Shown: positions 1 through 11,130, numbered from the stretch's first letter. The stretch: 64,000 bases of DNA from Gambelia wislizenii (GCA_030847615.1 JAUMIR010000004.1:232790501-232854500), one strand, 5' to 3'. Numbers and translations are program-made. The notes: generated by a model from the letters alone, not told the origin.

Positions 1-249
1 TGGCTTCAAACACTACCTTATACTTATCATTAGTCACAGCAGATACACTTAATAAGCAATTAACCATATTAGGTGCACACAAAACATTTTACAAGGTTCC
101 CCTGAACAGGGGGTGAAGGTGGATCTTCTCCATTCTGCTTGGAGCTCCATCAGCCAGTTTTATTGTGGTCACTGATGCTGGCTTTGCGTCCTGAAGCAAC
201 TCCTTGGAGCTGACAACACGATGCGTTGCTCCACTGTCCACCGGGGGTC
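1..249 (-). pseudogene. Ty1/copia-like retroelement fragment: protease and start of integrase region
   Basis: Minus-strand translation shows an aspartic protease motif DSGATH (about 247-230) followed by a LADG segment. After an in-frame stop near 88, a segment typical of the stretch before copia integrase (LLSVSAVTNDKY) continues off the left edge. The stop and a frame change relative to the upstream gag-like frame show it is decayed. Copia-type elements are uncommon in vertebrates. Only the beginning of the pol region is in the window. Confidence 0.6.
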
Positions 250-1605
250 TTCAATTTGTCTAGGACCTCCTTAGGGAAGCTGTAAAACCTCTGGGCAGCT
301 GCTGTGCCCCGCCTTCCCAGTGCTGGCTTGTCCCATTCCTCAGTCACCAAGCTCCAGAAGGCTCTTGGGAATGGAAAGAGTGGTCTTTTTGATTTGTTTG
401 AGGGCATTAAGGCCACTGCCTTCTCGCTCGTGGGAGCGTGAGGGTCATTGGTGCTGTCTTGTTTGAACGCGGGGGGGGGGTTGATCCCCAGTGCGGCCAC
501 GGCCCTGCTTATGAGGTATGGGAATTTTTCCCCTTGGAAAATTCTGTCTGCCATCTCAGGGTCTGATGTCTCTGACTCCGAGAGTTCCCCTTCCTCCCTG
601 TCGGGGATGTGAGAGTCATCGTTGTCTCCCACGGGATCTAAGTCCAGGTTAGAGTTTTGGAGAAGATCCTCCCCTTCTGAGGTCCCATCCGACCCCTCGA
701 TGAGTGCCTCGAAGGAGGGTCCTTCCTTTTCTTGCCTGATTGGTTTCCTTTATTATTTTCCCCTTTGTTTTCTATTGGTTTGGTAGGATTGTAGGGTGCT
801 TTATTCTTTCTTGATATGGGTGTCTTCCCCCTCTCTTTTCTCTTTTTCAGGAGGTTTAGGTAACTGGAGGTTGCTTCCTGGTCCACCTCCTGATCTGAGA
901 GGAGGGTCTCTGAAAGCATCTTCAAAGCCAATCTAACTGATTCCTTCTTGGCCTTCCCCGCCTCTGTCTTTTTCGCCCTTTCCTCCCCTTTCTCTCTGTC
1001 CCCCACTTCCTGGTCCCCTTGGTCTTCAAGATCAATGGGTTCTCTATTATCAAATTGGTCATTACCCAGATCCTCCTCTCCCTCCATCCCCGTGGGGACG
1101 TCCCCATCCTCCTCCTCCCCTTCACTTGATAATTCCAAGGTGTCCAGGATGTGCCTGGATTTGGATACCGCCGCTCCTCCTACCTTATCCTGCGTCTACT
1201 TCATCAGGATATCCAGTAGGCTAATGCTGTTGGGGAAGCTCCGGGGGGGGGGGGCAGGGAAGATACCTCGGCCCCCGTGGCTCCCAGGCCCTCTTGCCGT
1301 GCTGTTTTGCTGTGCGGCTGACCGTTGTTGGCTCTGGGCGCGATAGGGGAGCGGCCGCTAGCCAGGGCCCTCTCCGCTTCCTTTGCGGCCTTCCCCTGTG
1401 CCACGAGGGCAGGTAGGAGGCCAGTGGAGGCAATGCTGGTGGATGGGAGGTCACTGGCGCCATCGTGGGGGCCATCACGCTCCTCCATCTTCTTCCTGCG
1501 CAGCCTGGTGGCACTCTGCTTAGCCTCAGTCAGGATGGCCTTTGCTGTTGCCCATTTCGTTATTTGACTGTTTGGCAGGGGGGTTGAGGGCCGTGCTGTT
1601 GGCAA
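250..1605 (-). pseudogene. DIRS-like gag remnant, frameshifted
   Basis: Three consecutive minus-strand open segments (1605-1204, 1138-638, 632-250) lie in different frames, so the gene is broken at least twice. The last segment carries a motif resembling DIRS gag proteins: a hydrophobic PFPRAFWSL followed by EEWDKP and a FYSFPKEVLDK stretch. The middle segment is very acidic, then Lys/Arg-rich, and has a stop near its start. Assignment rests on motif memory and no reverse transcriptase is present. It could instead belong to the same element as the adjacent copia-like piece. Confidence 0.45.
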
Positions 1606-2048
1606 AGATGGGCGGCGCGCATGTGGGGCTACGTTTACATGGCCACCTCAGACCGCTACAGGGGGAAGGGGTGTAGGAAGAGTGGTGCGCTCTAGTTCGG
1701 GTGGCTACTGTGGGGGGAAGGGCCTCCTGATGAGCAGCGCACTCCCTGAGGCATGGGTCACACTCTGCGCCACTCGTGTGGAGTTGGGGGGTGCCTCCGG
1801 GCGAGCAGCGCGCTCTGCCACGGGAAGGCGCCAAGGCTCGGGTGGTGAAGCCTCTGGGCAAGCGGCGCACTCCGCGACCGGGGGCACAGGCCGCTGGTCA
1901 CTGCGAGTGCGGGAGGAGGTCCTCCGAGAAGTGACGGGCCACGCTCGGTAGGGAGGGGGAAGCGGGGGGAAGCCGTGGCACGTGCTAAGCGGTTGCCGGT
2001 GAGGGGGAGGCGTCGAGTAGGTCGCTGCACCGGAGCACGCAGCTGCTG

Positions 2049-2280
2049 TGGTGGTGGGGCCTTGGAGCGAGCAAAGCGGCCCGCGCGGCTGCTGCGGTCG
2101 GGGGGTGGCGCTAGGGAGGCCAAGTGGTAGTGGGGCCTTGGAGCGAGCGAAGCGGCCCGCGCGACTGCTGCGGTCGGGGGGTGGCGCTAGGGAGGCCAAG
2201 TGGTAGTGGGGCCTTGGAGCGAGCGAAGCGGCCCGCGCGGCTGCTGCGGTGGGGGGGTGGCGCTAGGGAGGCCAAGCAGC
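2049..2280. repeat. GC-rich minisatellite, about 76 bp unit, three copies
   Basis: The unit starting gtggggccttggagcgagc occurs three times near 2055, 2130 and 2207, differing at a few bases. Fragments of the same sequence continue to about 2400. Long minus-strand frames over it consist of repeated Pro/Arg-rich sequence and are not taken as genes. Confidence 0.8.
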
Positions 2281-2568
2281 CCGTTCGACCCCCGCTGCAC
2301 AGGAGCACGCAGGTGGTGGGGCCTCTGAGAGGCCAAGCGGCCCAGGCGGCTGCTGTGGTGGTGGGGGTGCGCAGACGCAACCGGGAGCCAGGTGGGGGAG
2401 GTGGGCACCGCACACACTAGAGGAGGGAGAAAGGAAAGGTTTTTTTAAAAAAAAAAGGTTAGAAGGTGAATGGAGGTGAGGACGGGGTAGGTTGGAGGTT
2501 AGAAAAGTTTTAAGAGGTCAGAAAGGTAAGACAGTCCGGAGGAGTTCGGATACCTGCCTTGCTGGGCG

Positions 2569-2658
2569 AAGCAGGAAGTAGAACTGGCCTCGTGGGAGAA
2601 GAGGACTGGAGAACAAAGGACAAAAATCTCCCAAGAGGCTTTGTTCTACTTCCTGCTT
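2569..2658. repeat. Short inverted repeat
   Basis: aagcaggaagtagaac at 2569-2584 is perfectly inverted at 2643-2658, with 58 bases between. It lies to the right of the gag remnant and might mark that element's 5' terminal region. The rest of 2420-3120 shows nothing recognisable apart from A/T-rich DNA. Confidence 0.6.
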
Positions 2659-3118
2659 GAGCTGGGCGGTCCTAGGTTCCCAACACTTCCGGATTGGTCC
2701 TGCCATCTAGACCTACAGAAGACTGAAATTGTATACAGTTACAGGTAGGCTAGGAGAGAAGTATGCTGCACTTGATCATGTAGTACAATTTAACAACTTT
2801 TGCACTTAAAACACACAAACATATTTCACAGTCTGACTAGCTGCAGTTAAAAACTTTTAAAATATCTGGAGCAGTATGCATATGATATACTGCTACTTCC
2901 TGCTTCATGAAACACTCCCACACACCCTTTGGCACTCTATGGCTATTGAGCAGCATTTTCTAAGAGAACAATCAATGGAGCCTAAAACTCTGCAGTACCT
3001 ATTTTAAAACCGTAACTGCTTGCCGAGCTGTAGTTGACCAAGATCACAGAAAGCTCACCCACACTGAAGCCTAGAACACCTGCTCCTCTTCTTTCAATGG
3101 TAAACTTTTCTTCCTAAA

Positions 3119-3352
3119 TTGTTACTGTATGCCTTCAAGTCATTTCCGACTTATGGGTGGCCCTAAGGCAAACCTACCCGGGAATTTTCTTGGCAAAATT
3201 TGTTCAGAGGGTGTTTGCCTTTACCTTCCTCTGAGGCTGAGAGAGTGGGACTTGCCCAAGGTCACCCAGTGGGTTCCCATGGTTGAGCAGATTTTCAAAT
3301 CCTGAACTCCAGTCGTAGCCCAATGCTCAAACTACTACACCACCCTGGTTCT
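3119..3352 (-). repeat. tRNA-derived SINE with CORE/MIR-like middle
   Basis: In reverse orientation it begins with a tRNA-like head (GTAGTTTGAGCATTGGGC, then a degenerate B box). It runs into the CORE-like segment around CCTTGGGCAAGTCCC and ends in the tail GACTTGAAGGCATACAG. It is the best preserved of at least five copies here and a typical squamate SINE. Confidence 0.85.
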
Positions 3353-3734
3353 CTTCTTCCTACAATACCTACGCTTTTTATAGTCAGGGAGCAGAGAAAG
3401 AGAGAACACATCAGAAACAAAGCGCTGCTGCTAGAACCTAAATCACCAAGGACTTTATGCCCTTTGTTTTCTCCTGTGTTTACTTGGGAAGTATGTGGAT
3501 GCAAGTATAAAGAGAAAGGGTATGGTGTGGGTTGGCGAGGGGGAAGGGGAAAGAGTGATTTCACTGACTCATGCAAGAGAGAAAGAACAAGGAGGAAAAA
3601 GAGCTGAGATGTAAAACCCCAGGAGATAAAACAGCTATCATCCCCATTCTAACTGGCCGTTGCACATTTTGGTACAGCAGTGAATCAGGATGCATGTAAG
3701 ATGTAAAATTAGCTCTCAGTTACTGTTGACCAAT

Positions 3735-4030
3735 GGCTATAACTGTACACAGTATTCCAGATGTGGTCACACCATGGATTCACATACAGTACAGTAATAG
3801 GAGTATAATATTAGCAGTGTTTTTTCTGATTCCTTTTATAACTATGTCCATCTTGGAATTTGTCTTTTTTACAGCAGCCACACATTGGGTTGACTTTGTT
3901 CTACAGATATCAACCATGACCCCAGACCTCTTGGTCAGCTCCTGCCACCTGACATCATATTAAGATATATGGGAAGGTAGTATTTTTTGCCCCACTATGG
4001 ACTTCTTTACACTTTTTCAATTTTCATTTA
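3735..4030 (-). mobile_element. CR1 LINE fragment
   Basis: Read on the minus strand, this matches the CR1 ORF2 C-terminal coding region (the stretch around the conserved 'TQCAAAVKKAN' type block), degraded by substitutions. The open frame on the plus strand is its antisense. The DNA to about 4490 is AT-rich without a recognised feature. Confidence 0.6.
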
Positions 4031-4494
4031 CCATTTTAAATCCCACTTTTACAGTTTAGAGAGATCCTTTTGGAATTCTTTTCTTGTTCTCATCACTTTA
4101 AACCAATTATTGATTTCAAATTTGACACATCTCTACACATCCCTAATTTATTTTTGCATCAGGAGAGTCTCTAAACCTCAATCTTGTTAGATATAAATAT
4201 TTTGCGTTTTCCATTGAAAGTACTATTTTTGTGATCCTGTATCTTCTAATGTATCTCTACAGCTGTGGCTTTTAAAGTATCATAGTGGAATAGCTGATCT
4301 GTTAGGAGACCTTTGCATTCATTTAACAAGATCTTTCATATTTTCCCTTTGCTTGATACATTATTTTTTTACTCCATCTTGTAATATTTCATTTATCATT
4401 TTGCTATTTCTTTCATGTTAGTATGATGATGGTGGTTGGTGGTTATTTTAATGCACTGTATTCTTTCCCCCACCCAACTGTTTTGAAAAATGTA

Positions 4495-4724
4495 CAGTGG
4501 GCCCTCAATATCTGCTGGGGCTTGGTTTTAGGATGCCACATGGATACCAAAATCTGTGGATTCTCAAGTCCCATTATATAGAATGGTATAGTAAAATGGC
4601 TTCCTTTATATAAAATGGTGAACAGTGAGGTATGCTTTTTTTGGATTTTTTCCTCTCGAATATTTTTGAGCCATGGTTGGTTGAATTCGTGGATGCAGAA
4701 GTCACGGATACAGAGGGCCGACTG
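4495..4724. mobile_element. Mariner/pogo-type MITE (family with CAGT...ACTG ends)
   Basis: Ends are CAGTGGGCCCTCAATATC and, inverted, CAGTCGGCCCTCTGTATCC. A TA dinucleotide precedes the left end. It is non-autonomous with no transposase frame. Related elements lie at 27877 and 42184. Confidence 0.8.
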
Positions 4725-5390
4725 GACCTTCAAGTTGAAAGATTGTAATGATCTGCCTACCCCCACCTTAACATTTCCAGGGTCCTTGGTGATTATGTCT
4801 GGGCACCACTTTCCTACATTTGATCAAGGTTTTTCATAAAATAAAAATGTATTATATTTTTTTAAAAAGGTATAGTATGGAAAGCTATAGCCAAAGAACA
4901 AAGCTAAATAGCATAGCTGACAGCAGTGGTGGAACTTAAAGCCAAGTCAAATAGATTCTAAAAGATATATCTTCCATTACTATCACTGCATAGGTCATAG
5001 GATAAAACTCAAGCCATACCTGCAGATTATTATTATTATTAACCTCAACATGTGAGAGAGCCTGGAACAACTTCTGTCTGTCCTTTGTTCTACTTTCTCT
5101 CCCTTGGTAATCTTTGCTCTCCTTTCTTAATGATCTTGAGTTATCACAATGATCAAGTTTCTTTGACTCTACGCAGTCTATATTTGAGGGTGTGGAGGGT
5201 GTATTTGTACAGACCAGTGGTTCTTAATCTGTGGTCCAAGATGTCTTCACAGGGGACCTGTGAAGGCTTGAAGGCTGCTCAGCCTACGTGACAGGAGCCA
5301 AGGCAAAGGCTGGCTAACTTGGCCTGCACATTTCTCTTCAATCTATTCCAGCCACAAATTTGCAGGAAGAAGCAGATTAAAAGTCTTGTA

Positions 5391-6038
5391 CAGTAGTACT
5401 CCTGTATCCATGAGTTCGCTCTTCCCCTTCCACCCTCGCCATGGCCCCACCGCTGTGGTGATCACATGGGCAACAGGGGGCAATATCATTCTGTCCCTTC
5501 CCCTGGGAGGGCTCCTGTCACTGCGGCGGCAATTGAGCAGGGGAAGGGGAGGATGTGAAATCACCTCCTCCCCTTCTCCCCAGCAATCACTGCCATGGCA
5601 GGGCCATGGTGGGGCAAAGGGGGCTGAGAAGTGATTTTGCCCCCCTTTCCCCTTCGCCCCTGCTATCGCTGCTACGGCAGGGCCGTGGCAGAGGCCAAGG
5701 GTGATGAAATCACTTCTCCACCCCCTCCATCCCCATGAGTGCTGCTGCAGGGGAAGCCATGGCAGGGGCAAAGGGAATGGAGGAGCGAACTTCCCCCCCT
5801 TCCCCTCCACGATCACTACTGCAGTGGGGCCATGGTAGAGGCGAAGGGGAAAGGGGGGGCAGTTCACTTCTCCTGTGATCGCTACACATCAACAGTAGAG
5901 GGCAAGGAAGATGAAAGGGAAACAGGGAAAGGGCAGGGAAGGTGAGAGCCCTTCTCCCCCCTCCCTCCCCTCACCATTGCCAACCACGGATAACTGAATC
6001 TGCAGTTGGCGAATCAGCAGATACGGGGGCTGCTACTG
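5391..6038. mobile_element. Non-autonomous mariner/pogo-type element with internal GC-rich repeats
   Basis: Imperfect terminal inverted repeats of about 30 bp (CAGTAGTACTCCTGTATC against CAGTAGCAGCCCCCGTATC) are flanked by TA on both sides (5389-5390, 6039-6040), as expected for this superfamily. The interior is GC-rich, with degenerate repeats around 'gccatggcaggggcaaagg'. Open frames inside are low-complexity and not genes. Confidence 0.85.
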
Positions 6039-6053
6039 TAATTGTATTATATA

Positions 6054-7362
6054 TCTATACATATAAAACTCTTCGGTATGCACAATAGGCCTGGGTATGT
6101 ATCAGGCCCTGCTATTCTGACTTGGTAGATGAACTAGAGGAAGAGAGAGCTTCAGAGTAGGATTTGCAGCAGGGAGTAGCACCCGACCCCGCAGAGCTGC
6201 CTGGCCCTCAGAGATAACAGAAGAGGACAGAGTAGATACCCCAGACCCAGCAGAAAGGCCTGGCCCCTCAGATGGAGAGACATTAGACCCAATTGTACCC
6301 ACCTTTCCAGAACACTGGCACCAAAGGGACAAGAAACCAAAGTCTTGGCATATTTGTATAGATATTCTGCCCTAAACTGTTTCTGTGAGGCCAGGAGTTC
6401 TGGGCAGGCAGACTGCTATCTGTAAATTGCTCTTTACCCTGGCTGGTTTTCTCAGACAGTATGTTTCCTCCCCCAGTGTGCTGATTGGCTGCACACCCAA
6501 CCAATCACCACCCACATGCAAATTTCCTCTCCACCTCACAATCCACTCTGAAGACCAGGTCACTCACCAGTCACGGGCTGCGATGGGACCTTGACAGTCA
6601 ACTGGCTGTGGGACACTGCTGCTGCTACTGCTACAGTACCCAGGCAGTCAACTGGCAGCGGCAGCAAGATAATAGAGCGAGTCACCCTCAACAATTCCGG
6701 AAGAACAATACTCTTGGATATGTTTCCTTTCCCAGTATGTTGACTGGCCACTTAAGAAACAATCCCCTCCCTCCTCTCACCCCCTCAGCCAATCACCACC
6801 CACATGCAAATTCCCTCTCCCCCTCACAATCCACTCCGCCCACTCAATCTGTATCTATACCCCCAGCCTCACAAGGACTCCTCCCTCCTCTCACTCCCTC
6901 AGCCAATCACCATCCACATGCAAATTCCCTCTCCACCTCACAATCCACTCTGGCCACTCAAGCTGTATCTACACCCCCAGCCTCACAAGGACTCCTCCCT
7001 CCTCTCACTCCCTCAGCCAATCACCATCCACATGCAAATTCCCTCTCCACCTCACAATCCACTCCGCCCACTCAATCTGTATCTACACCCCCAGCCTCAC
7101 AAGGACTCCTCCCTCCTCTCACTCCCTCAGCCAATCACCATCCACATGCAAATTCCCTCTCCACCTCACAATCCACTCTAGCCACTCAAGCTGTATCTAC
7201 ACCCCCAGCCTCACAAGGACTCCTCCCTCCTCTCACTCCCTCAGCCAATCACCATCCACACGCAAAACACTGAAATAGTTTCCCCACAATAACAGCGTAT
7301 AGCTGAACCATGTGAGCCTTTCAAATCTACTATAATGGCATATTTTATGCTGGGTATCCTAG
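6054..7362 (+). mobile_element. Helitron-like non-autonomous element with expanded 114 bp minisatellite
   Basis: The left end follows an A and reads TCTATACATATAAAACTC, a Helitron-type 5' terminus shared with copies at 11818 and 49052. The right end has a small hairpin (GCTGGG/CCTAGC) near CTAG at 7359-7362. It lacks terminal inverted repeats and a target duplication. Internal blocks (gagcgagtcaccctca) recur in the copy at 49052. No Rep/helicase frame is present. Confidence 0.65.
6755..7268 (+). repeat. 114 bp tandem repeat, about 4.5 units
   Basis: The block around ctcctccctcctctcactcc recurs at 6877, 6991, 7105 and 7219, exactly 114 bases apart. Because 114 is a multiple of three and the unit lacks stops, a 262-codon frame (6485-7273) runs through it as a 38-residue repeat. 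Each unit contains CCAATCACC and ATGCAAAT. Single units exist in the copies at 19072 and 49052, so the expansion is local. Coding is unlikely. Confidence 0.9.
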
Positions 7363-7482
7363 CTGTAGTATTATTATCATGTATTATTATTATAGTTTAA
7401 AATCTTGAGTTACATCTTGGGCGACTCCAGCAATGAAAGATATTTAAAGAGGGTCCCTGGTTAAGAGCCACTGGTATAGACC

Positions 7483-8130
7483 ACCCATCAACATATGTTC
7501 TATAGTCAGCTCACAGAAGAACACACACCAGTACTAAAAGACAAAAGACAATCATTTATTTGCCTTGGGAGAGAGTTCCCTCAAGCCTAAGTGTCATAAT
7601 TTCTAGCTGCCATATGCTCGCTCAACTCTGCAAAACTTTTCATTCTGAATTCCAAGAGAACAGTTACTTTGGATTAAATTAAACTGTGCAGGGACATCAA
7701 TCTCCACAAGACCTTCCCATTTATGGATGAGTATGTAGATCACTCTGCAGAAAGACGCCAATAAAACCTGCCCCATGAAAGTTAAAGGGGCCTGTATTAG
7801 TGACCATTACCTGCCAGGTCCTGAATCTGCCTTAGGGCACATGCAACCTAACAATAACGTGCATTTAATTGATCAATCACTCGACCTTTGAATCTGGACG
7901 AGAAGGAAAGTATCACAACAGGCAAGTATCTCAAACAACCCAGCCAGCCTTATCCAAAGGCCGCCTCTAATCCGAACATCTTCCAAAATTCCCACTTCCA
8001 ATATCATTTTCCGACTTGAGCAGCTTTTCATTCTCCCCAAATGGCTCTTGCGGTTGCCAGAGAGGCGAAATGTTCACGGCTGTGCCCATTGGAGTGTTGA
8101 AAAGCGTTTGGAGAATTTCGGAAATCCCTT
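7483..8130. other. Intergenic DNA without a recognised feature
   Basis: Unique-looking, moderately AT-rich sequence between the nested transposons and the CpG island. No convincing exon, tRNA or repeat was seen on either strand. It would be intron 1 of the gene started at the 8-9 kb island if that gene runs leftward. Confidence 0.5.
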
Positions 8131-8149
8131 CAGGGCTGCAGAAAGTCAG

Positions 8150-9010
8150 CCGAGGAAACGGAGCCGGGAGCCCTAACTGCCCCCCTCGGCCGTGTCCCCG
8201 GTTCCCGTGCGGGCGCAGCGACGCCGGGCCGCCTTCCGCTGTCCAGAGCGCGCTCCTCTCCGAGCCGGTGGCGGCCACGAGGAGGGGAGCCCCTTTCTCC
8301 TCTGGGCGGCTTTGTCTTCGCCGCTCCCGCCAAGAAGGCGGCGACAGAGGCGAAGGGAAAGGAAAGGGAAGGGTGGGAGGGCGCCCCCGCCAGGCTGGAC
8401 CCGCCTCCGCCAAGCTGGGCTCGCTCCCGGGGTTCGCCCCGAAGAAAGTGTGCGGGAAGGGCGGCCGGCGAGCAAGCGCTTCCTCTCCTGCCGCAAACGG
8501 CACTGGCGGCGCTCCACGCCTTGCTTTAGGGGCCGTGGCGGGCCGTGGAGCGAAGAGGCGGGGAGGAACCGCCGGGGAGCCCGCCCTAGGCTTGCACCTA
8601 CCTGCCCGGGCTGCAGGGGACTCCCGCTGCCCGACCGCTGGCTCTTCGCTGGCGCCTCCCTGAGGCACGCGGGCGCGTTGCAGCCGCCGCCGCTTCTGCC
8701 TCTCCGGCCGCTGCTTGGTCGGCGGGTGGGTCGGTCACTCGCTCGCTCGCTCCCTCCGCGGCCGCCCCGCCCCAGCCGGCTCCACCTCCTCGTCTCGCCC
8801 CGCCGCCCGAGAGGGAGCTCAATGCCCGGGCAAGTGGAGCCCCGCCGGCCGCAGGAGCATCTTGGCCAGACGCCGCCCCCGCCCTGGCCAGCAGCACCGG
8901 GCCCGGCTCTCCCGCCTCACGCCGCCACTGGAGCCCCCCGTCCGCCCGCCCGCCGGTCCATCCACACCACCCCCGACCGCTGCTCCTCCCTCCTTCCAGA
9001 GCCAGAAAGA
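8150..9010 (-). promoter_or_regulatory. CpG island with a minus-strand first-exon donor; gene lies off-window
   Basis: This very GC-rich block is packed with CpG. Minus-strand sequence reads CCCGGGCAG|GTAGGTGC with the exon boundary at 8602, a near-ideal donor, so a first exon of roughly 8602-8900 is likely untranslated. No matching coding exon was found to the left down to position 1. In human, ADNP2 follows RBFA in the same orientation, so an ADNP2 5' exon is a reasonable guess from synteny only. Long open frames here are a by-product of high GC content. Confidence 0.55.
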
Positions 9011-9014
9011 GAAA

Positions 9015-9345
9015 ATGGCGCTCGATTTGTCCCAGGAAGTGACGTTCCGTCTAATTTGCATGTCACTCAGTGGACCAATGAGGAGAAGCTTGGTCCAAGG
9101 CTCCCATTGGCTCCCTCCATCAGCACTAACTCTCCAGGAAAGATGATGGTCAAAGTATACCTTCTTGGGAGCGCTTTAGGAGTGCTTTCAGAGTTTTCCC
9201 CAAACCCAAATTACTCACCTGTTACCTTTACTTGCCCTCCTTTGTTGCTTTGACACCTCTTCAACAAACAAAAAGTGGAAAGTCCCGCGTGATTTTGTCT
9301 TGTGACGTCATCGCAGAGGGGGAGGGGCTTGGTGACATCATCCCA
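9015..9345. promoter_or_regulatory. Promoter-proximal elements right of the 8-9 kb CpG island
   Basis: Several classic sites cluster beside the island: TGACGTTCC near 9040, the octamer-like ATTTGCAT near 9054, CCAAT motifs in both orientations near 9075 and 9105, and a perfect palindromic CRE (TGACGTCA) at 9303-9310. This arrangement suits the upstream side of a minus-strand promoter or a bidirectional promoter. No plus-strand exon was recognised. Confidence 0.45.
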
Positions 9346-10017
9346 TGTGATGCTGTCACGTGGTCATGCAGCAGATCTCTGGCTCATTTGCATAGAATGT
9401 TGTGGAAGCCTTATATGCATCAGCATGCTTCAGAAATCCCCCTTCCCATCCAACAGCCAATGAAGCCCAGCCATGTCAAGAAATTGTGTTTCCTACTGGA
9501 GGAAGAAGCCACCAAATCATTTCAGAAACAGTGTTTCACAAGTGTTTCACACTTTGGAATAACTCACATACCTTGAACCACAGCTGAAGGGTTCTTCAGT
9601 ATGTAGATCATCAGTTCCATCTGGAAGGATCAACACAAGAAGGTCTTAAGTTTCCTTCAAAGAGTAAAGAAGAAGGTTAAATTTGGCTGGTTCATCCTCA
9701 AAATAGCAATCCTATCATATGAAGTTTTCTTCAGATCATTCGGAATCACTTTAAAATGTTGGTGAGGGTTCCTCAGTATGATCTATGGCGTGTGAAACAA
9801 AATCAATGTTACATATGTAGCTAGAGGAGAATACTACCTAAGTAGGAAACTCTTGGTCGGGGGTTTTTAAGGTAATCACAAAGAACAATCAACAATTAAA
9901 TATATTAATTCAAAAATAGTAACATAAATAAATAATGAAAATAAACCCACTTTGGATATAAGTTCCAGTGTCCTTATTGATCTCAAAACAAGTATAATGA
10001 AAAATGTGTTATTGTTG

Positions 10018-10205
10018 TTGTGACGTTCCTTCAAGTTGACTCTGTCTTATGGTGAGCCTCTTCTAGTATTTTCTTGACAAGACTAATTCAAAGAAGGTTT
10101 GCTATTGCATTCCTCTAGGGCTGAGAGGATGTGACTTGCCCAAAGCCACCCAGTCAGCATCCATACCTGTATGGTGATTTGAACCCTGGTCCTAATCCAA
10201 ATCCC
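10018..10205 (-). repeat. tRNA-derived SINE, decayed copy
   Basis: Same family as 3119-3352: the tail (ttccttcaagttgactctg), the middle (tgacttgcccaaagccaccc) and the inverted B-box region (gatttgaaccctgg) are recognisable in order. Confidence 0.7.
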
Positions 10206-10589
10206 TACCTCACATTGGCTTTCACAATTCTTGTATTGCCAATGCATGATTATTTAAAAACTTTAAAAAATACATGATATCATGATCCACTTTCACAATA
10301 GCAAGAAATAAGCCAATGAGTACCCATTATAATTAGAACATGTATTCATATATGCTACCTGCTATTTGGAACATGGAGCAATTCATTGCTTGGTTGGCAC
10401 AATGCATGGATCTTCTTCATGGTCTCTGAATCCACACAGCTGGGTAATTCCTGCACCTGCGCAGAGCACTCAGAACCTTCTAAAATGGCTAGGCAGATAA
10501 TTTTTGGTGGTAGCCCCGCCCACCCTAATGGTTGCTCTGAGACGATACTGCCTATTCCCCTCAGTTCCTTTTCGTTTGCCACGCAAGCA

Positions 10590-11130
10590 ACACACTAGGA
10601 ACTTCGCTCCTTCTTGGATCATTTTTCTCTTTCACTTTCAGTTTTTGGACCCAATTTGTCTTGACTTCGGTGTTTTCTCTCGGTTTTCTGGACTTGGACT
10701 GTTGACTTCAGCTTTGTTTGCTCTTCTGTGTCTCGATTTTTGGATTGTTTCTGACTACTCTTTGCCTCATCCTCTGGTTCTGTGTGATTCGGCTAGTTAC
10801 AACTTGGGTTGTTGCCCATTCTTCTGAGGTACTGCAAAATGGCTTCTAAGCTTGCCGCATTTAAACGCTGTGTGATCTGCCAGGCTAAGTTGCCCAGTTC
10901 CGATGGGCACTCTAAATGTCTAATTTGTTTGGGTGAAGCCCACAATGTCGAGGCTTGTCGGTATTGCAAGGCCTTTACTCCACAGGCCCGAAAGTAGCGC
11001 ATGTCCCAACTCCAGTTGTTATTGTATGAGAAGGCGCTGGTGCCAGACACTGCACCGTCGATGTCGGGATGTCAGGTTATTTCCCATGTTGTCTTCCATT
11101 AGTGTAATATTTGCACTTGTTGCTGAAGTG
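10590..11130 (+). pseudogene. DIRS-like gag N-terminal fragment with Cys-rich finger
   Basis: The plus frame from 10839 starts MASKLAAFKRC and shows a cysteine pattern C-x2-C, then C-x2-C, then C-x2-C (VICQAK, LICLGE, CRYCKA) ending in AFTPQARK. This is the N-terminal zinc-binding module of DIRS gag proteins. A stop at 10996 interrupts a frame that resumes with a Leu-rich segment (QLQLLLYEKAL). No downstream RT or recombinase is present, so it is a dead 5' fragment. Confidence 0.5.

Larger units (their letters stand above)
5215..7473. mobile_element. hAT element split by nested mariner-like and Helitron-like insertions
   Basis: The left end CAGTGGTTCTTAATCTGTGG and right end ...TTAAGAGCCACTG are inverted. 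They are flanked by 8 bp near-duplicates (GTACAGAC at 5207-5214, GTATAGAC at 7474-7481). Both halves match the complete, reverse-oriented copy at 42911-43277: 5215-5388 equals its 3' part and about 7365-7473 its 5' part. The material between is foreign. Confidence 0.85.

Noticed and set aside
3119..3352. tRNA gene
   Set aside because: The tRNA-like head is degenerate and continues into the SINE body; no cloverleaf or anticodon stem is kept.
5343..5945. Several frames of 60-174 codons at 5.3-5.9 kb
   Set aside because: They lie in the GC-rich interior of a mariner-like element flanked by TA duplications.
6485..7273. 262-codon open frame with 38-residue repeats
   Set aside because: It is produced by a 114 bp tandem repeat inside a Helitron-like element. 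There is no splice context or recognisable domain.
7967..9253. Long open frames on both strands at 8-9.2 kb
   Set aside because: They come from CpG-island composition: Arg/Pro/Gly-rich in all frames, overlapping on both strands, with no known domain.
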